Assembly (NCBI RefSeq): GCF_013745115.1
Contig: NZ_CP051151.1
Span: forward strand, 1,674,001 to 1,738,000
DNA: 64,000 bases
Direction: 5' to 3'
Source of the DNA: Hujiaoplasma nucleasis
Lineage (GTDB): Bacteria; Bacillota_I; Bacilli_A; Izemoplasmatales; Hujiaoplasmataceae
In this document: positions 25,678 through 35,120 of the stretch, piece after piece
Position numbering within the stretch: the first letter of the stretch is position 1
Layout: every line of letters starts with the position of its first letter
Position numbers and translations under genes: made by a program
Notes under the pieces: model-generated
What the model was told of the DNA's origin: nothing
What the model saw: only the letters and a program-made list of their open reading frames with translations
Databases searched by the model: none

Positions 25678-27432
25678 ATGAAATTAATAGATAAAATGGT
25701 GGAATTAACCATTAATAATATACCAGTGACCGTAGAAAAAGGGTCTACTATACTTGATGCTGCAGAGAAGATTGGTGTACATATTCCTACCCTATGTCAT
25801 CTTAATTTGCAAGAGTTTGGCGTTGTTAATAAAACTGCAAACTGCCGTGTATGTGTGGTGGAAAATGAAGATACAGGTAGATTAGTTCCATCTTGTGCCC
25901 AAGAAGTCCATGATGGTATGAGAATACAAACAGATTCTTTAAAAGCAGTTATGGGTAGAAGAACTAATCTAGAGCTATTGTTATCTAATCACCCTAATGA
26001 TTGTTTAACTTGTGTAAAGAATCTTGATTGTGAGTTACAAACATTAGCGCATGAAATGAATATTAAAGAAATTCATTATCAAGGCGAAAAAATGTCTCAT
26101 CCAGTGGATGTAACATCATTTGGTATTACCAAAGACACCAATAAATGTATCATGTGTAGACGGTGTGTCACGATGTGTTCAGACATTCAAACAGTAGGGG
26201 TTTTAGGGGCATTAAAAAGAGGCTTTGATGCTGTTGTAGCAACAGCCTTTCATTTAGATTTAAATCAAACATCATGTACTTATTGTGGCCAATGTGTTTC
26301 TGTATGTCCGACAGGTGCTTTGGCTGAGACAAATGACTCTCCTAAAGTATGGCGTGCTTTAAACAATCCGGACAAACATGTGATTGTTCAAGTTGCGCCA
26401 GCTGTGAGAGCAGCTATCGGAGAAGAATTTGGTTATGAGCCTGGAACGATTTTAACAGGAAAAGTAGTTTCAGGATTAAAAAGACTTGGTTTTGATCAAA
26501 TATTTGATACCAATTTTGGTGCTGACTTAACCATTATCGAAGAAGCAACTGAATTGGTAGACAGAATCCAAAATAATAAAACCTTACCTATGTTAACATC
26601 ATGTTGTCCTGCTTGGGTTCAATTTATAGAACATCAATTCCCTGAATTACTAGATGTGCCTTCTTCATGTAAATCTCCACATGAGATGGTGGGTATTTTA
26701 GCAAAAACTTATTATGCTAAAGAAAAAAATCTAGACCCTAAGGATATTGTTATGGTATCCATTATGCCTTGTACAGCAAAAAAAGCAGAAGCTGCAAGAG
26801 AAGAATTAAACAAAGATGGTATTTCTGATGTTGATTATGTTCTTACAACTAGAGAACTTGCAAGAATGTTTAAGGAAGCTTCAATTGATTTTAAAAAATT
26901 ACCTGAAGGAGAATTTGATCAATTATTAGGAGAATCTACAGGTGCAGCTGCAATATTTGGTACTACAGGCGGTGTCATTGAAGCAGCAACTAGAACTGCA
27001 TATGAAATGATAACTGGTAAGGAACTTAAAGAAGTGACCTTTGAACAATTTAGAGGCTTAGAAGGTATTAGAGAAGCCAAGGTTCAAATTGGTGATTTAG
27101 AGTTAAATATTGGTATAGCTCATGGTTTAGGAAATGCAAGAAAAATATTAGAAGATATCCGTGATGGTAAAAGTCATTTCCATGCCATAGAAATCATGGC
27201 ATGTCCTGGTGGATGTATTGGTGGTGGTGGCCAACCTTATCATCATGGCCACACAGATATTTTACTTAAAAGACAACAAGCTCTTTATGATTTAGATAAA
27301 TCTATGCCAAGAAGAAAATCTCATGAAAATGAAATGGTATTAAAACTATATAAAGATTTCTTAGAGAAGCCTGGTTCTCATATAGCACATGAATTATTAC
27401 ACACAAGCTATAGCGCAAAAGAAAGAATATAA
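25678..27432 (+). CDS. hydA: [FeFe]-hydrogenase catalytic subunit
   Basis: 584 residues. In order: plant-type [2Fe-2S] domain (Cys near 40, 54, 57, 71), HPNDCLTCVKNLDC with its His-ligated cluster (~105), two [4Fe-4S] sites (CIMCRRCVTMC, CTYCGQCVSVCP; ~156-212) and the H-cluster motifs TSCCPAW (~308), MPCTAKKAEA (~363) and EIMACPGGCIGGGG (~507), all intact. It makes or consumes H2. AGGAGG precedes the ATG at 25678. With hydC and hydB it likely oxidises NADH and reduced ferredoxin together to evolve H2. Maturases HydEFG are not in the window. Confidence 0.96.
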   Translation: MKLIDKMVELTINNIPVTVEKGSTILDAAEKIGVHIPTLCHLNLQEFGVVNKTANCRVCVVENEDTGRLVPSCAQEVHDGMRIQTDSLKAVMGRRTNLELLLSNHPNDCLTCVKNLDCELQTLAHEMNIKEIHYQGEKMSHPVDVTSFGITKDTNKCIMCRRCVTMCSDIQTVGVLGALKRGFDAVVATAFHLDLNQTSCTYCGQCVSVCPTGALAETNDSPKVWRALNNPDKHVIVQVAPAVRAAIGEEFGYEPGTILTGKVVSGLKRLGFDQIFDTNFGADLTIIEEATELVDRIQNNKTLPMLTSCCPAWVQFIEHQFPELLDVPSSCKSPHEMVGILAKTYYAKEKNLDPKDIVMVSIMPCTAKKAEAAREELNKDGISDVDYVLTTRELARMFKEASIDFKKLPEGEFDQLLGESTGAAAIFGTTGGVIEAATRTAYEMITGKELKEVTFEQFRGLEGIREAKVQIGDLELNIGIAHGLGNARKILEDIRDGKSHFHAIEIMACPGGCIGGGGQPYHHGHTDILLKRQQALYDLDKSMPRRKSHENEMVLKLYKDFLEKPGSHIAHELLHTSYSAKERI

Positions 27433-27436
27433 AAAA

Positions 27437-27470
27437 ATCAGTCTATGAATTAATTTTCATAGACTGTTTT
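27437..27470. terminator. Bidirectional terminator, hydrogenase operon and ABC permease gene
   Basis: CAGTCTATGAA (27439-27449) pairs with TTCATAGACTG (27456-27466), with A-run before and T-run after, between convergent genes. Confidence 0.9.
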
Positions 27471-28181
27471 AATTTTTCTTAGAATACTTTCGAAAATAAT
27501 AACAAGGATAATTAACAATATGGTCCAGGCAAAGACTAAGTCATATTGTATGGATATACTGCCATCAAATAGTTCTCGGCCAATACCTATTTTAGCTTGT
27601 GTAATAAACTCGGCCATAACAATCACTTTGAAACCTAAACCGATGGATTGAAATAATGAAGTTCTAATAAAAGGTAAGGATAAAGGAAGTTGAACTCTAA
27701 ATAAAAGAATCCAAGTTGAATGAGTTTCTAAAGCAATATTATCTTTTAAAGCTTGATCAATATTTTGAACTCCAGACTTGCTTGCTTCATATACAAGTGG
27801 AAAAATCATTAAAAAAGTGATGATATAAAGTGAATTGTTTCTTCCGAAAAGTATCATGATGATAATGATAATAGAAGCTATAGGTAAGGACCTTAAAGCA
27901 GATACCAAAGGTTTTAAAAGTTCATCTAGGATATTAAAGTTCCCTGCCATAAGTCCTAGCAAAGTTCCTGACACAGCTGATAGGACAAAAGATATGAATA
28001 ATCGAAAAAGACTCCAGAGAATAATCTTATATGTTGAAGATAAAAACAATAAATCAATAGTTGTTTTAATAACCTTTATAGGCCCTGGCAATATAAACTC
28101 ATTAGCAATATGTTTAGAATAACTAAACCAAATAAGTATTAATATAGAGATTGATAAAGCTCCTAAGATTATTTTCCTCAT
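27450..28181 (-). CDS. ABC transporter permease, nitrate/taurine (SsuC/TauC-like) type
   Basis: 243 residues with about six membrane helices. The pattern FILPGPIKVIKTTIDL near the N-terminus and the EAA loop region (ALETHSTWILLFRVQLPLSLP) match the SsuC/TauC/ThiX permeases. It overlaps the binding lipoprotein gene by 4 bases (ATGA), so they are cotranslated. The ATPase subunit that such importers require is not next to it or anywhere in the window. The substrate is unknown. Confidence 0.87.
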   Translation of the reverse strand: MRKIILGALSISILILIWFSYSKHIANEFILPGPIKVIKTTIDLLFLSSTYKIILWSLFRLFISFVLSAVSGTLLGLMAGNFNILDELLKPLVSALRSLPIASIIIIIMILFGRNNSLYIITFLMIFPLVYEASKSGVQNIDQALKDNIALETHSTWILLFRVQLPLSLPFIRTSLFQSIGLGFKVIVMAEFITQAKIGIGRELFDGSISIQYDLVFAWTILLIILVIIFESILRKIKTVYEN

Positions 28182-29110
28182 GATAGAGGATAATAGAAAT
28201 CATTATCAGGAAGTTGATTTCCAATAAGTTCAGATTTAAAATCTATAATTAAATTTAAGTATTCATTGATAATATCACGACTATGTAAATGAGATTGAAA
28301 ATCAATTTGACTTAGCTTGATAGAAGACTCAATTACTATTTTTTCAAAAGGGTAGTCAAGTGACTCGCAATAGTTAGCGATTAATGAGGGGTTATCATTG
28401 GCCTTATTCGTCGCAATTTCTATATCTTCTATATACTGTAATACTTTAGATGTTTCCAATGATTTTTTGACGAAAACACCAGCTTGTGGAAATAAGTCAA
28501 GCTTAGTTTGTTCAGTCCATATCGCAGCTAAATCCAAGACATATAAATCATCTATCATTGTTTTTGCTTGTGAACTTATGGGTTCTGATACAATGGCTAT
28601 GGACTCTTCATCTTGCAAAAAGAATGTATAAGCTTCTTGTACAGAACTTGCTTGATAAGAAATAATAGGTTCATCTTGAAAATTGTATTGAGAAATCAAG
28701 AAATCAATAATCATTTCAGGTGTTGAACCTTGACCATAAGCTATAATATTTTTACCAGATAAAGTTAATAAATCATTAATTTCAAAACGAGAAATCACTT
28801 GTAAATTGGACCAAGTTAATACGCCTACCAATTGATAATCAATCCCTTTTTGATATAAGTTAGCACCTAAATTAACTGGAGCAATAATAATATCATGTGA
28901 TTGACTGGTAAAGGCAGCAACCAGCGATTGCGGACCACTTACCCTATCGATGATATAAGAGGATGATTCTTCATGTTCAATATAAGCTTGCGCAATGCTT
29001 GGTGTACCATTAGGGACTAAAACTGTCATTGACTCCTTTGGTGTATCACTGTTTGTACATGATAATAACCCTAGCAAAATTAATGTTAAAAAGATGGTGA
29101 ATTTCTTCAT
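28178..29110 (-). CDS. Substrate-binding lipoprotein of an ABC importer (NMT1/THI5-SsuA type)
   Basis: 310 residues from the ATG at 29110, 9 bases after AAAGGAG; a TTG at 29119 is less likely. A signal peptide ends with the lipobox GLLSC, so the protein is lipid-anchored outside the membrane. VLVPNGTPSIAQAY, SQSHDIIIAPVNLGANL and NIIAYGQGSTPEM are typical of the aromatic/sulfonate-binding-like periplasmic fold. It probably feeds the permease encoded by the overlapping gene. Its promoter region is shared with the divergent Crp/Fnr gene. Confidence 0.86.
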   Translation of the reverse strand: MKKFTIFLTLILLGLLSCTNSDTPKESMTVLVPNGTPSIAQAYIEHEESSSYIIDRVSGPQSLVAAFTSQSHDIIIAPVNLGANLYQKGIDYQLVGVLTWSNLQVISRFEINDLLTLSGKNIIAYGQGSTPEMIIDFLISQYNFQDEPIISYQASSVQEAYTFFLQDEESIAIVSEPISSQAKTMIDDLYVLDLAAIWTEQTKLDLFPQAGVFVKKSLETSKVLQYIEDIEIATNKANDNPSLIANYCESLDYPFEKIVIESSIKLSQIDFQSHLHSRDIINEYLNLIIDFKSELIGNQLPDNDFYYPLS

Positions 29111-29141
29111 GTTTTTCAACTCCTTTAGTCAAATCTATGAT

Positions 29142-29179
29142 ATACTAATAACGATTTTAAATATGTAACATATGTTACA
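29142..29179. promoter_or_regulatory. Promoter plus perfect 16-bp palindrome, candidate Crp/Fnr operator
   Basis: TGTAACATATGTTACA (29164-29179) is a perfect palindrome just downstream of a TATACT -10 element (29142-29147) and upstream of the Crp/Fnr gene. Size and TGT...ACA ends resemble Crp/Fnr-family sites. The position over the initial transcribed region suggests autorepression, and it may also affect the divergent ABC genes. Confidence 0.65.
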
Positions 29180-29198
29180 GTGGGAAAGGTTTTTATTT

Positions 29199-29789
29199 AT
29201 GATATCTCAATTTATAAAGTATTTTTCTATTATGTGTCACTATCAAAAAGGGATATGTGTTTATCAAGAACAAGATTTGTGTGATCGAATAGGTTTGATT
29301 CATTCAGGTCAAGTGGATTTAATTCATTACACCATTAATGGTGATGAAAGAGTTTTGGCCACATTACATGAATTTGATCTTTTTGGTGATTTTTTGATTA
29401 ACAGTCCTAACCCATTTTATCCTGGTGACCTTGTGACCAAAGAAGAGACAGTTATCTCTTATCTAGATAAAGAAAAATTAAATCAAATTTTAAGTAAAGA
29501 TATTAAATTTCAAAAGTTCTTTATCAGTCAGTTAAGTATCAAGGCTCTTAAACTTAATCAACATAATAAAATTCTTATGCAATCTACATTGAGAGAAAAG
29601 ATATTGATGTGGCTACTTTATGAGAGAATTAATCAAAAGACCAATCAAATAAAAATTCCCAAAAAAGAAACATTGGCAAACTATTTTAATGTTGCAAGAC
29701 CATCTCTTTCAAGAGAACTTATTCAAATGAAAAATGCAAAATTAATAGATTACGATAGGCATTATATTTATCTTAAAGAGGTAATTTAA
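29199..29789 (+). CDS. Crp/Fnr-family transcriptional regulator with N-terminal cysteine triad
   Basis: 196 residues from the ATG at 29199, chosen because GGGAAAGG (29182-29189) precedes it; the ATG at 29172 lies in the palindrome. Residues ~14-110 form the cyclic-nucleotide-type sensor fold, and LANYFNVARPSLSRELIQM (~160-178) is the recognition helix region. All three Cys of the protein lie in the first 28 residues (C13, C20, C28), which may bind an iron-sulfur cluster or act as a thiol switch; a fourth FNR-type ligand Cys is absent. Targets could include the divergent ABC genes. Confidence 0.86.
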   Translation: MISQFIKYFSIMCHYQKGICVYQEQDLCDRIGLIHSGQVDLIHYTINGDERVLATLHEFDLFGDFLINSPNPFYPGDLVTKEETVISYLDKEKLNQILSKDIKFQKFFISQLSIKALKLNQHNKILMQSTLREKILMWLLYERINQKTNQIKIPKKETLANYFNVARPSLSRELIQMKNAKLIDYDRHYIYLKEVI

Positions 29790-29840
29790 TCTTTTATATT
29801 TATAGACTTGGTGATATAATAATCAAGGTGAGGTGAGGGT

Positions 29841-30386
29841 ATGTTAGAAAAAGATATTGAAAGAATTTTAGTTGACCAAGATGAAATTATTGAGATTTCA
29901 AAAAGATTAGGTAAGCAAATTACTGAAGACTATCAAAATAAAAAACCATTAATTATAGGTCTTCTTAATGGGTGTTTACCATTCTTAGCTGAACTTATAA
30001 AACATATTGACTTGTATTGTGAGTATGAACTTATGAGTGTTCAATCATATCATGGTGGAACAAAATCAGTTGGTAATGTGAAAATTACCAAAGATTTAGA
30101 TATATCAGTTGAAAATAGACACGTGATTATTGCTGAAGACATTGTAGATACCGGAAGAACAATCAATGTAGTTAAAGACTTATTACTTTACAGAGGAGCT
30201 GCTTCAGTTGAAGTGGTAACGCTTTTAGATAAACCTGCGGGTAGGGTTGAACCTTTTATACCTAAGTACATTGGTGTAACTATACCCAAACTTTTTGTTG
30301 TTGGCTTTGGCTTAGATTATGAAGGATTCTATAGAAACACACCTTATGTTGGAATTTTAAAAGAATCTGTTTATAATAAAGATTGA
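29841..30386 (+). CDS. hpt: Hypoxanthine(-guanine) phosphoribosyltransferase
   Basis: 181 residues, the family's normal length. VIIAEDIVDTGRTINVVKDLL (split here as VIIAEDIVDTG and RTINVV) is the PRPP-binding motif, and LLDKPAGR and YVGILKESVY at the C-terminus fit HPRT. It salvages hypoxanthine or guanine to the nucleotide, complementing the nucleoside hydrolase at 756. A GAGGTGAGGG site precedes the ATG. It lies just upstream of pyrG, separated by a promoter-like region. Confidence 0.94.
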   Translation: MLEKDIERILVDQDEIIEISKRLGKQITEDYQNKKPLIIGLLNGCLPFLAELIKHIDLYCEYELMSVQSYHGGTKSVGNVKITKDLDISVENRHVIIAEDIVDTGRTINVVKDLLLYRGAASVEVVTLLDKPAGRVEPFIPKYIGVTIPKLFVVGFGLDYEGFYRNTPYVGILKESVYNKD

Positions 30387-30411
30387 TTTTGATATTTATA
30401 TTTGTTATAAT
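30383..30411 (+). promoter_or_regulatory. Predicted pyrG promoter
   Basis: TTGATT (30383-30388) and TATAAT (30406-30411) at 17-base spacing. The expected start (~30418) is upstream of the leader hairpin. Confidence 0.55.
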
Positions 30412-30416
30412 TTTAA

Positions 30417-32072
<1,656 letters not shown>

Positions 32073-32100
32073 AGCAACAATTTTTTGTTGCTTTTGTTTT
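32073..32100 (+). terminator. Terminator of pyrG
   Basis: AGCAACAA TTTT TTGTTGCTTTTGTTTT. Confidence 0.9.
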
Positions 32101-32125
32101 ACATTCAAGAAGAAATGTGTATAAT
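32098..32125 (+). promoter_or_regulatory. Promoter of the tRNA-Val gene
   Basis: TTTACA (32098-32103) and TATAAT (32120-32125), spacing 16, ending 15 bases before the tRNA 5' end. Confidence 0.75.
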
Positions 32126-32140
32126 AGTATATAGACATTT

Positions 32141-32215
32141 GGAACTATAGCTCAGTGGGAGAGCACCTGCTTGACGTGCAGGGGGTCGGGGGTTCAAGTC
32201 CCTCTAGTTCCACCA
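32141..32215 (+). tRNA. tRNA-Val (anticodon GAC), intact
   Basis: 75 bases including an encoded CCA. The acceptor stem pairs GGAACTA with TAGTTCC; D arm GCTCAGTGGGAGAGC; anticodon stem CCTGC/GCAGG with loop TTGACGT, giving GAC for Val GUC/GUU; T arm GGGGGTTCAAGTCCCTC. A promoter precedes and a terminator follows. Its 3' half is repeated, degraded, at 33850-33909 and 36468-36522, marking it as an integration target. Confidence 0.96.
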
Positions 32216-32227
32216 TTTTGGCTAAAT

Positions 32228-32266
32228 ATAGGAATGATACTTTTTGGTATTATTCCTATTTTTTTA
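32228..32266 (+). terminator. Terminator of tRNA-Val
   Basis: ATAGGAATGATAC TTTTT GGTATTATTCCTAT TTTTTTA. A diverged version follows the first tRNA fragment at 33924. Confidence 0.88.
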
Positions 32267-32398
32267 TAAGGATAGTATATATATATAATTATTTATGATA
32301 TACTATATTTGAAATCAACAAAGTAATTACTTATTTTTTAATAAACTTAAAATTTTGGATTATGATATTTAAAATTTAATTGTAATGGGTGATTCGTA

Positions 32399-33655
32399 AT
32401 GAAAACGTTATTTGTTATAGTTTTATTATTTTTTACTGCTGTATCTTTAGTGGGGTGTGGTGGTGAAGGGAGCTTAACCACCACACCTACTGGTGATTTG
32501 ACGACGACTGAAATCCCAACAACAACGACACAAGACCCAACAACATCATTGATGGATGAAATTTATTTGCTATATTCTGGTTCATATTCTAACTTTCATG
32601 ATTTTAATGAGCCAATCACATGGATTACGTCATACAATGAATACTTAAATTCAGATTATTCATTTGAATTAAATGAAAGATTCTTTGATGATTATAGTCT
32701 CTATACTTACGCATTTTTTTATAGTAACTTGGGAAAAGATATATTTTTATATGATACCTATCTTATAGTAGATAACAATCTTTTTATCACATGTAGACCT
32801 GCTGACGAAGGACAAGTTTCTCCAGCTTTTGGAGATTATGCGATTGTATTTGCTATTCCCAAAATAATGTTGGGTGAAGATATTGAAGTTTTTTTATCAC
32901 TTAGTGGTGGTACTGATATGATATTTGATAACTCTACTACAATAAGAAGTATGGCTAGATTGAAACTACTTTATTTTGAGATAACAGAAGACCATGAATT
33001 TGGTATTAATTTTGATAGAGAAGGTGTGTGGCCAATTACAGCAATTACGGGTAGATTATTTAACATATCAGATAATCAAGAAATATCCATGACTATGTTC
33101 TCTGGCCTTTATGGTTATCATGCAATATTAGAACCAGGTCAATATGTATTTATCTTGGATATTGGAAATAATGATGAAGAGGATGATTTATTTTATATAT
33201 TTGATTATCATGCGAAACTGCATAAATTAAACAGTACTGAGTTTTGGAGTAACACCATCACCGAAGAGTTTTTACTTGATACAGAGTTCACAAGTATAGA
33301 CGCAGCGGAGGAATTTTTGATTGAGTATAAGACGAATGATATGACATATTATTCAGTTGACGCATTCAGTGATTTATCAAATACCCTTGATCAGCTGACA
33401 ACACTAATCGTTGATAGAAGTGGTTTACCCGAAAGCGATAAGTGTGAGAAGGATCATTGTCAATATATTATTATACCTTTATTTAGTACCTGGATCTTTG
33501 ATGATTATAATTTGGATTCATCATACGCAGATGGAACAATAACATTTTCTATATCTATCGTGCCATCAGTCTTACCTGCGACCATGGTTAAAGTATTAGT
33601 TTTAAGAGTTGATTCGGACTATTCGTATGAGATCGTTATTAATCCGGAAGACTAA
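32399..33655 (+). CDS. Predicted surface lipoprotein, cargo of the tRNA-Val locus
   Basis: 418 residues. A signal peptide ends in the lipobox SLVGC (Cys20), then a Thr/Pro-rich linker (about residues 27-50, repeated TTT and PTT), then a soluble domain with many aromatic and acidic residues and two Cys (CEKDHC) near 345. No domain is recognised. It lies alone between the intact tRNA and the first tRNA fragment, so it was probably brought in by an integrated element. The 183-base gap before it holds the tRNA terminator and an AT-rich promoter-like stretch. Confidence 0.8.
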   Translation: MKTLFVIVLLFFTAVSLVGCGGEGSLTTTPTGDLTTTEIPTTTTQDPTTSLMDEIYLLYSGSYSNFHDFNEPITWITSYNEYLNSDYSFELNERFFDDYSLYTYAFFYSNLGKDIFLYDTYLIVDNNLFITCRPADEGQVSPAFGDYAIVFAIPKIMLGEDIEVFLSLSGGTDMIFDNSTTIRSMARLKLLYFEITEDHEFGINFDREGVWPITAITGRLFNISDNQEISMTMFSGLYGYHAILEPGQYVFILDIGNNDEEDDLFYIFDYHAKLHKLNSTEFWSNTITEEFLLDTEFTSIDAAEEFLIEYKTNDMTYYSVDAFSDLSNTLDQLTTLIVDRSGLPESDKCEKDHCQYIIIPLFSTWIFDDYNLDSSYADGTITFSISIVPSVLPATMVKVLVLRVDSDYSYEIVINPED

Positions 33656-33718
33656 TTGAATGAAAATAGTATAACTAGACATTAAACAAATACTAAGAAA
33701 AAATAAGGTCCATCTATT

Positions 33719-33848
33719 TGATGGTCCTATTTTTTATGATAATTAGGCAAGGAAAACATCATTTGATTTACAAGGGTCAAACAAGGGTCAAAATAAGGGT
33801 CAAACTATATTTTTTATTACACAAACGTCTATATTTAGACCTTTTTAA
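33719..33848 (+). pseudogene. Element-end remnant: integrase-tail-like sequence with tandem arm-site-like repeats
   Basis: Just upstream of the first tRNA fragment, a short open frame (33750-33848) encodes DLQGSNKGQNKGQT before a stop, reminiscent of basic Gly/Lys/Gln tails at the C-terminus of tyrosine recombinases. The DNA contains three tandem copies of AAGGGTCAAA (about 33773-33805), which could instead be arm-type integrase-binding sites. A homologous, more decayed copy is at 36351-36467. No complete integrase gene is present. The assignment is inference. Confidence 0.5.
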
Positions 33849-33849
33849 A

Positions 33850-33909
33850 GGGTAGAACACTTGCTTGATGTGCAAGGGGTCGGGGGTTCAAGTCCCTCTA
33901 GTTCCACCA
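33850..33909 (+). repeat. Degraded copy of the tRNA-Val 3' half (att-like), copy 1
   Basis: From the anticodon stem to CCA the sequence nearly equals the tRNA at 32141-32215: CGGGGGTTCAAGTCCCTC and TAGTTCCACCA are unchanged. The D arm and 5' acceptor strand are missing, and the anticodon loop reads TTGATGT. It cannot form a tRNA. A 3'-half tRNA duplication is the classic scar of tyrosine-recombinase integration. Confidence 0.85.
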
Positions 33910-33923
33910 TTTCATCAAATTAT

Positions 33924-33959
33924 AGGAGTAATAGTTTTTAAGCTATTGCTTCTTTTTTT
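33924..33959 (+). terminator. Hairpin after tRNA fragment 1, homologous to the tRNA-Val terminator
   Basis: AGGAGTAATAG TTTTTAAG CTATTGCTTCT TTTTTT with wobble pairs. Sequence and position parallel the terminator at 32228-32266, so duplication extends past the CCA. Confidence 0.7.
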
Positions 33960-34045
33960 GTATAATTTTATAAGGCATATAATATATACTCTGTTTTTAT
34001 GTTATTATGTTTGTGATAACATACAATAGAAAAATGAGGTATTCG

Positions 34046-34202
34046 GAAAGAGAAAATTAATAATATTCTCAGCTATTTTCGGAATATCTCTTCTTACTTT
34101 ATTTGGGATATATTTTTATTAAAAATGGGAGTTTGGGTTTATGTTGACCTAGTAAAGGATGTTTCAAGTAATTATTTAGAAGAAGTTTATGCTTATGATT
34201 AA
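34046..34202 (+). pseudogene. Possible frameshifted small membrane-protein remnant
   Basis: One frame encodes KRKLIIFSAIFGISLLTLFG, a convincing membrane helix, ending at a TAA near 34120. A second frame continues to 34202 with WVYVDLVKDVSSNYLEEVY. Joined by one frameshift, these would make a small membrane-anchored protein. No start with a ribosome site is obvious. Within the 650-base gap 33656-34306 the rest is the element-end remnant, the tRNA fragment, its terminator and AT-rich sequence. Confidence 0.35.
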
Positions 34203-34306
34203 AATCTTGCATACAGTCTATCTAAATTGGTGTTAATATAGTATAGAAGACAAGTAAATTAAGCATTTAATTTTTACGACAGAATTGAGAAGGAGTAAAT
34301 ATAGTA

Positions 34307-34876
34307 ATGACAAAAAGTGAAAAAGATTTGGTGTTAAAGGAGTTTAATTATTTAAATACCAAATACCATTTTGAACAAACCACTATATTGAATGATTTTA
34401 TCAGATTTGGAAGGAATGATGATAAATTAAATATTGAGTTTTGGTATGAAAACTATACATATCAAATGTATATAATATTAATCTATATTAGTGATAGTGG
34501 TTTTCAACATAAAATATATTTTAAATCTTATTTAGATTTGAAGGGTGACAAAAAGGAAGTAGAATTTACTTCAACAAAAACCAATTTCCCTAATCTTGTA
34601 AAGAGGCTAGCGAATATTTTAAGATTATCAATAGAAGAAATCTTATCAAAGAATGATGATGATTGGGATTCATTAATTAAAGTTCACAAAAATGATCTAA
34701 AACTTAAAAGGGAAGAAATTGATAAGAAGAGAATTGTAAATCAATCAAATCAACTATGGAATGAAAAGAAGTACAAAGAGTATTGTAGCCTACTTGAGGA
34801 TACCCCCTATGAATTAAGTTCTTTACAGATATCAAGAATTAAGTATGCAAAAAGAAAATATAGGAATAATCAATAA
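34307..34876 (+). CDS. Hypothetical protein, cargo of the tRNA-Val locus
   Basis: 189 residues, soluble and charged, with no recognised domain. The N-terminal part is mixed alpha/beta with many aromatics; the C-terminal part (residues ~140-189, QLWNEKKYKEYCSLLED, then ISRIKYAKRK) resembles the helical tail seen in many small bacterial orphan proteins, some of them immunity-like. AGAAGGAG precedes the ATG. It lies between the two tRNA fragments with the DUF4143 ATPase gene. Function unknown. Confidence 0.7.
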   Translation: MTKSEKDLVLKEFNYLNTKYHFEQTTILNDFIRFGRNDDKLNIEFWYENYTYQMYIILIYISDSGFQHKIYFKSYLDLKGDKKEVEFTSTKTNFPNLVKRLANILRLSIEEILSKNDDDWDSLIKVHKNDLKLKREEIDKKRIVNQSNQLWNEKKYKEYCSLLEDTPYELSSLQISRIKYAKRKYRNNQ

Positions 34877-35120
34877 CGTAAATGGATATATTTTGGATAT
34901 AATGTGTATTTATATAAAGAAAGCAGAAACGCAAAGAAAGTTTTTCTATAATTGTTAATAAGAAAGATTTTTATCCACTCAAGATTTTATACTTTAAAAA
35001 ATGATTATTGTTTTTATTATAATAAATTAAAAACTTATTATATTTACACTTTTTTTTAATGCAAATATAAAAACTTGCATTAATTACGCTTAATTTGTAT
35101 AATATATGTAGAGGTGAAAT

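Noticed and set aside
27450-29110. Thiamine or sulfonate importer with a riboswitch.
   Set aside because: No TPP riboswitch or other leader structure is seen upstream of 29110; only the Crp/Fnr palindrome. The substrate is left open.
33772-33806. CRISPR-like short repeats (AAGGGTCAAA).
   Set aside because: Copies are ~11 bases and directly tandem with no spacers; no cas genes are present.
33850-33909. A second tRNA gene with anticodon GAT (Ile).
   Set aside because: The loop TTGATGT would give GAT, but the acceptor 5' strand and D arm are missing, so no cloverleaf can form. It is a degraded copy of the tRNA-Val 3' half.
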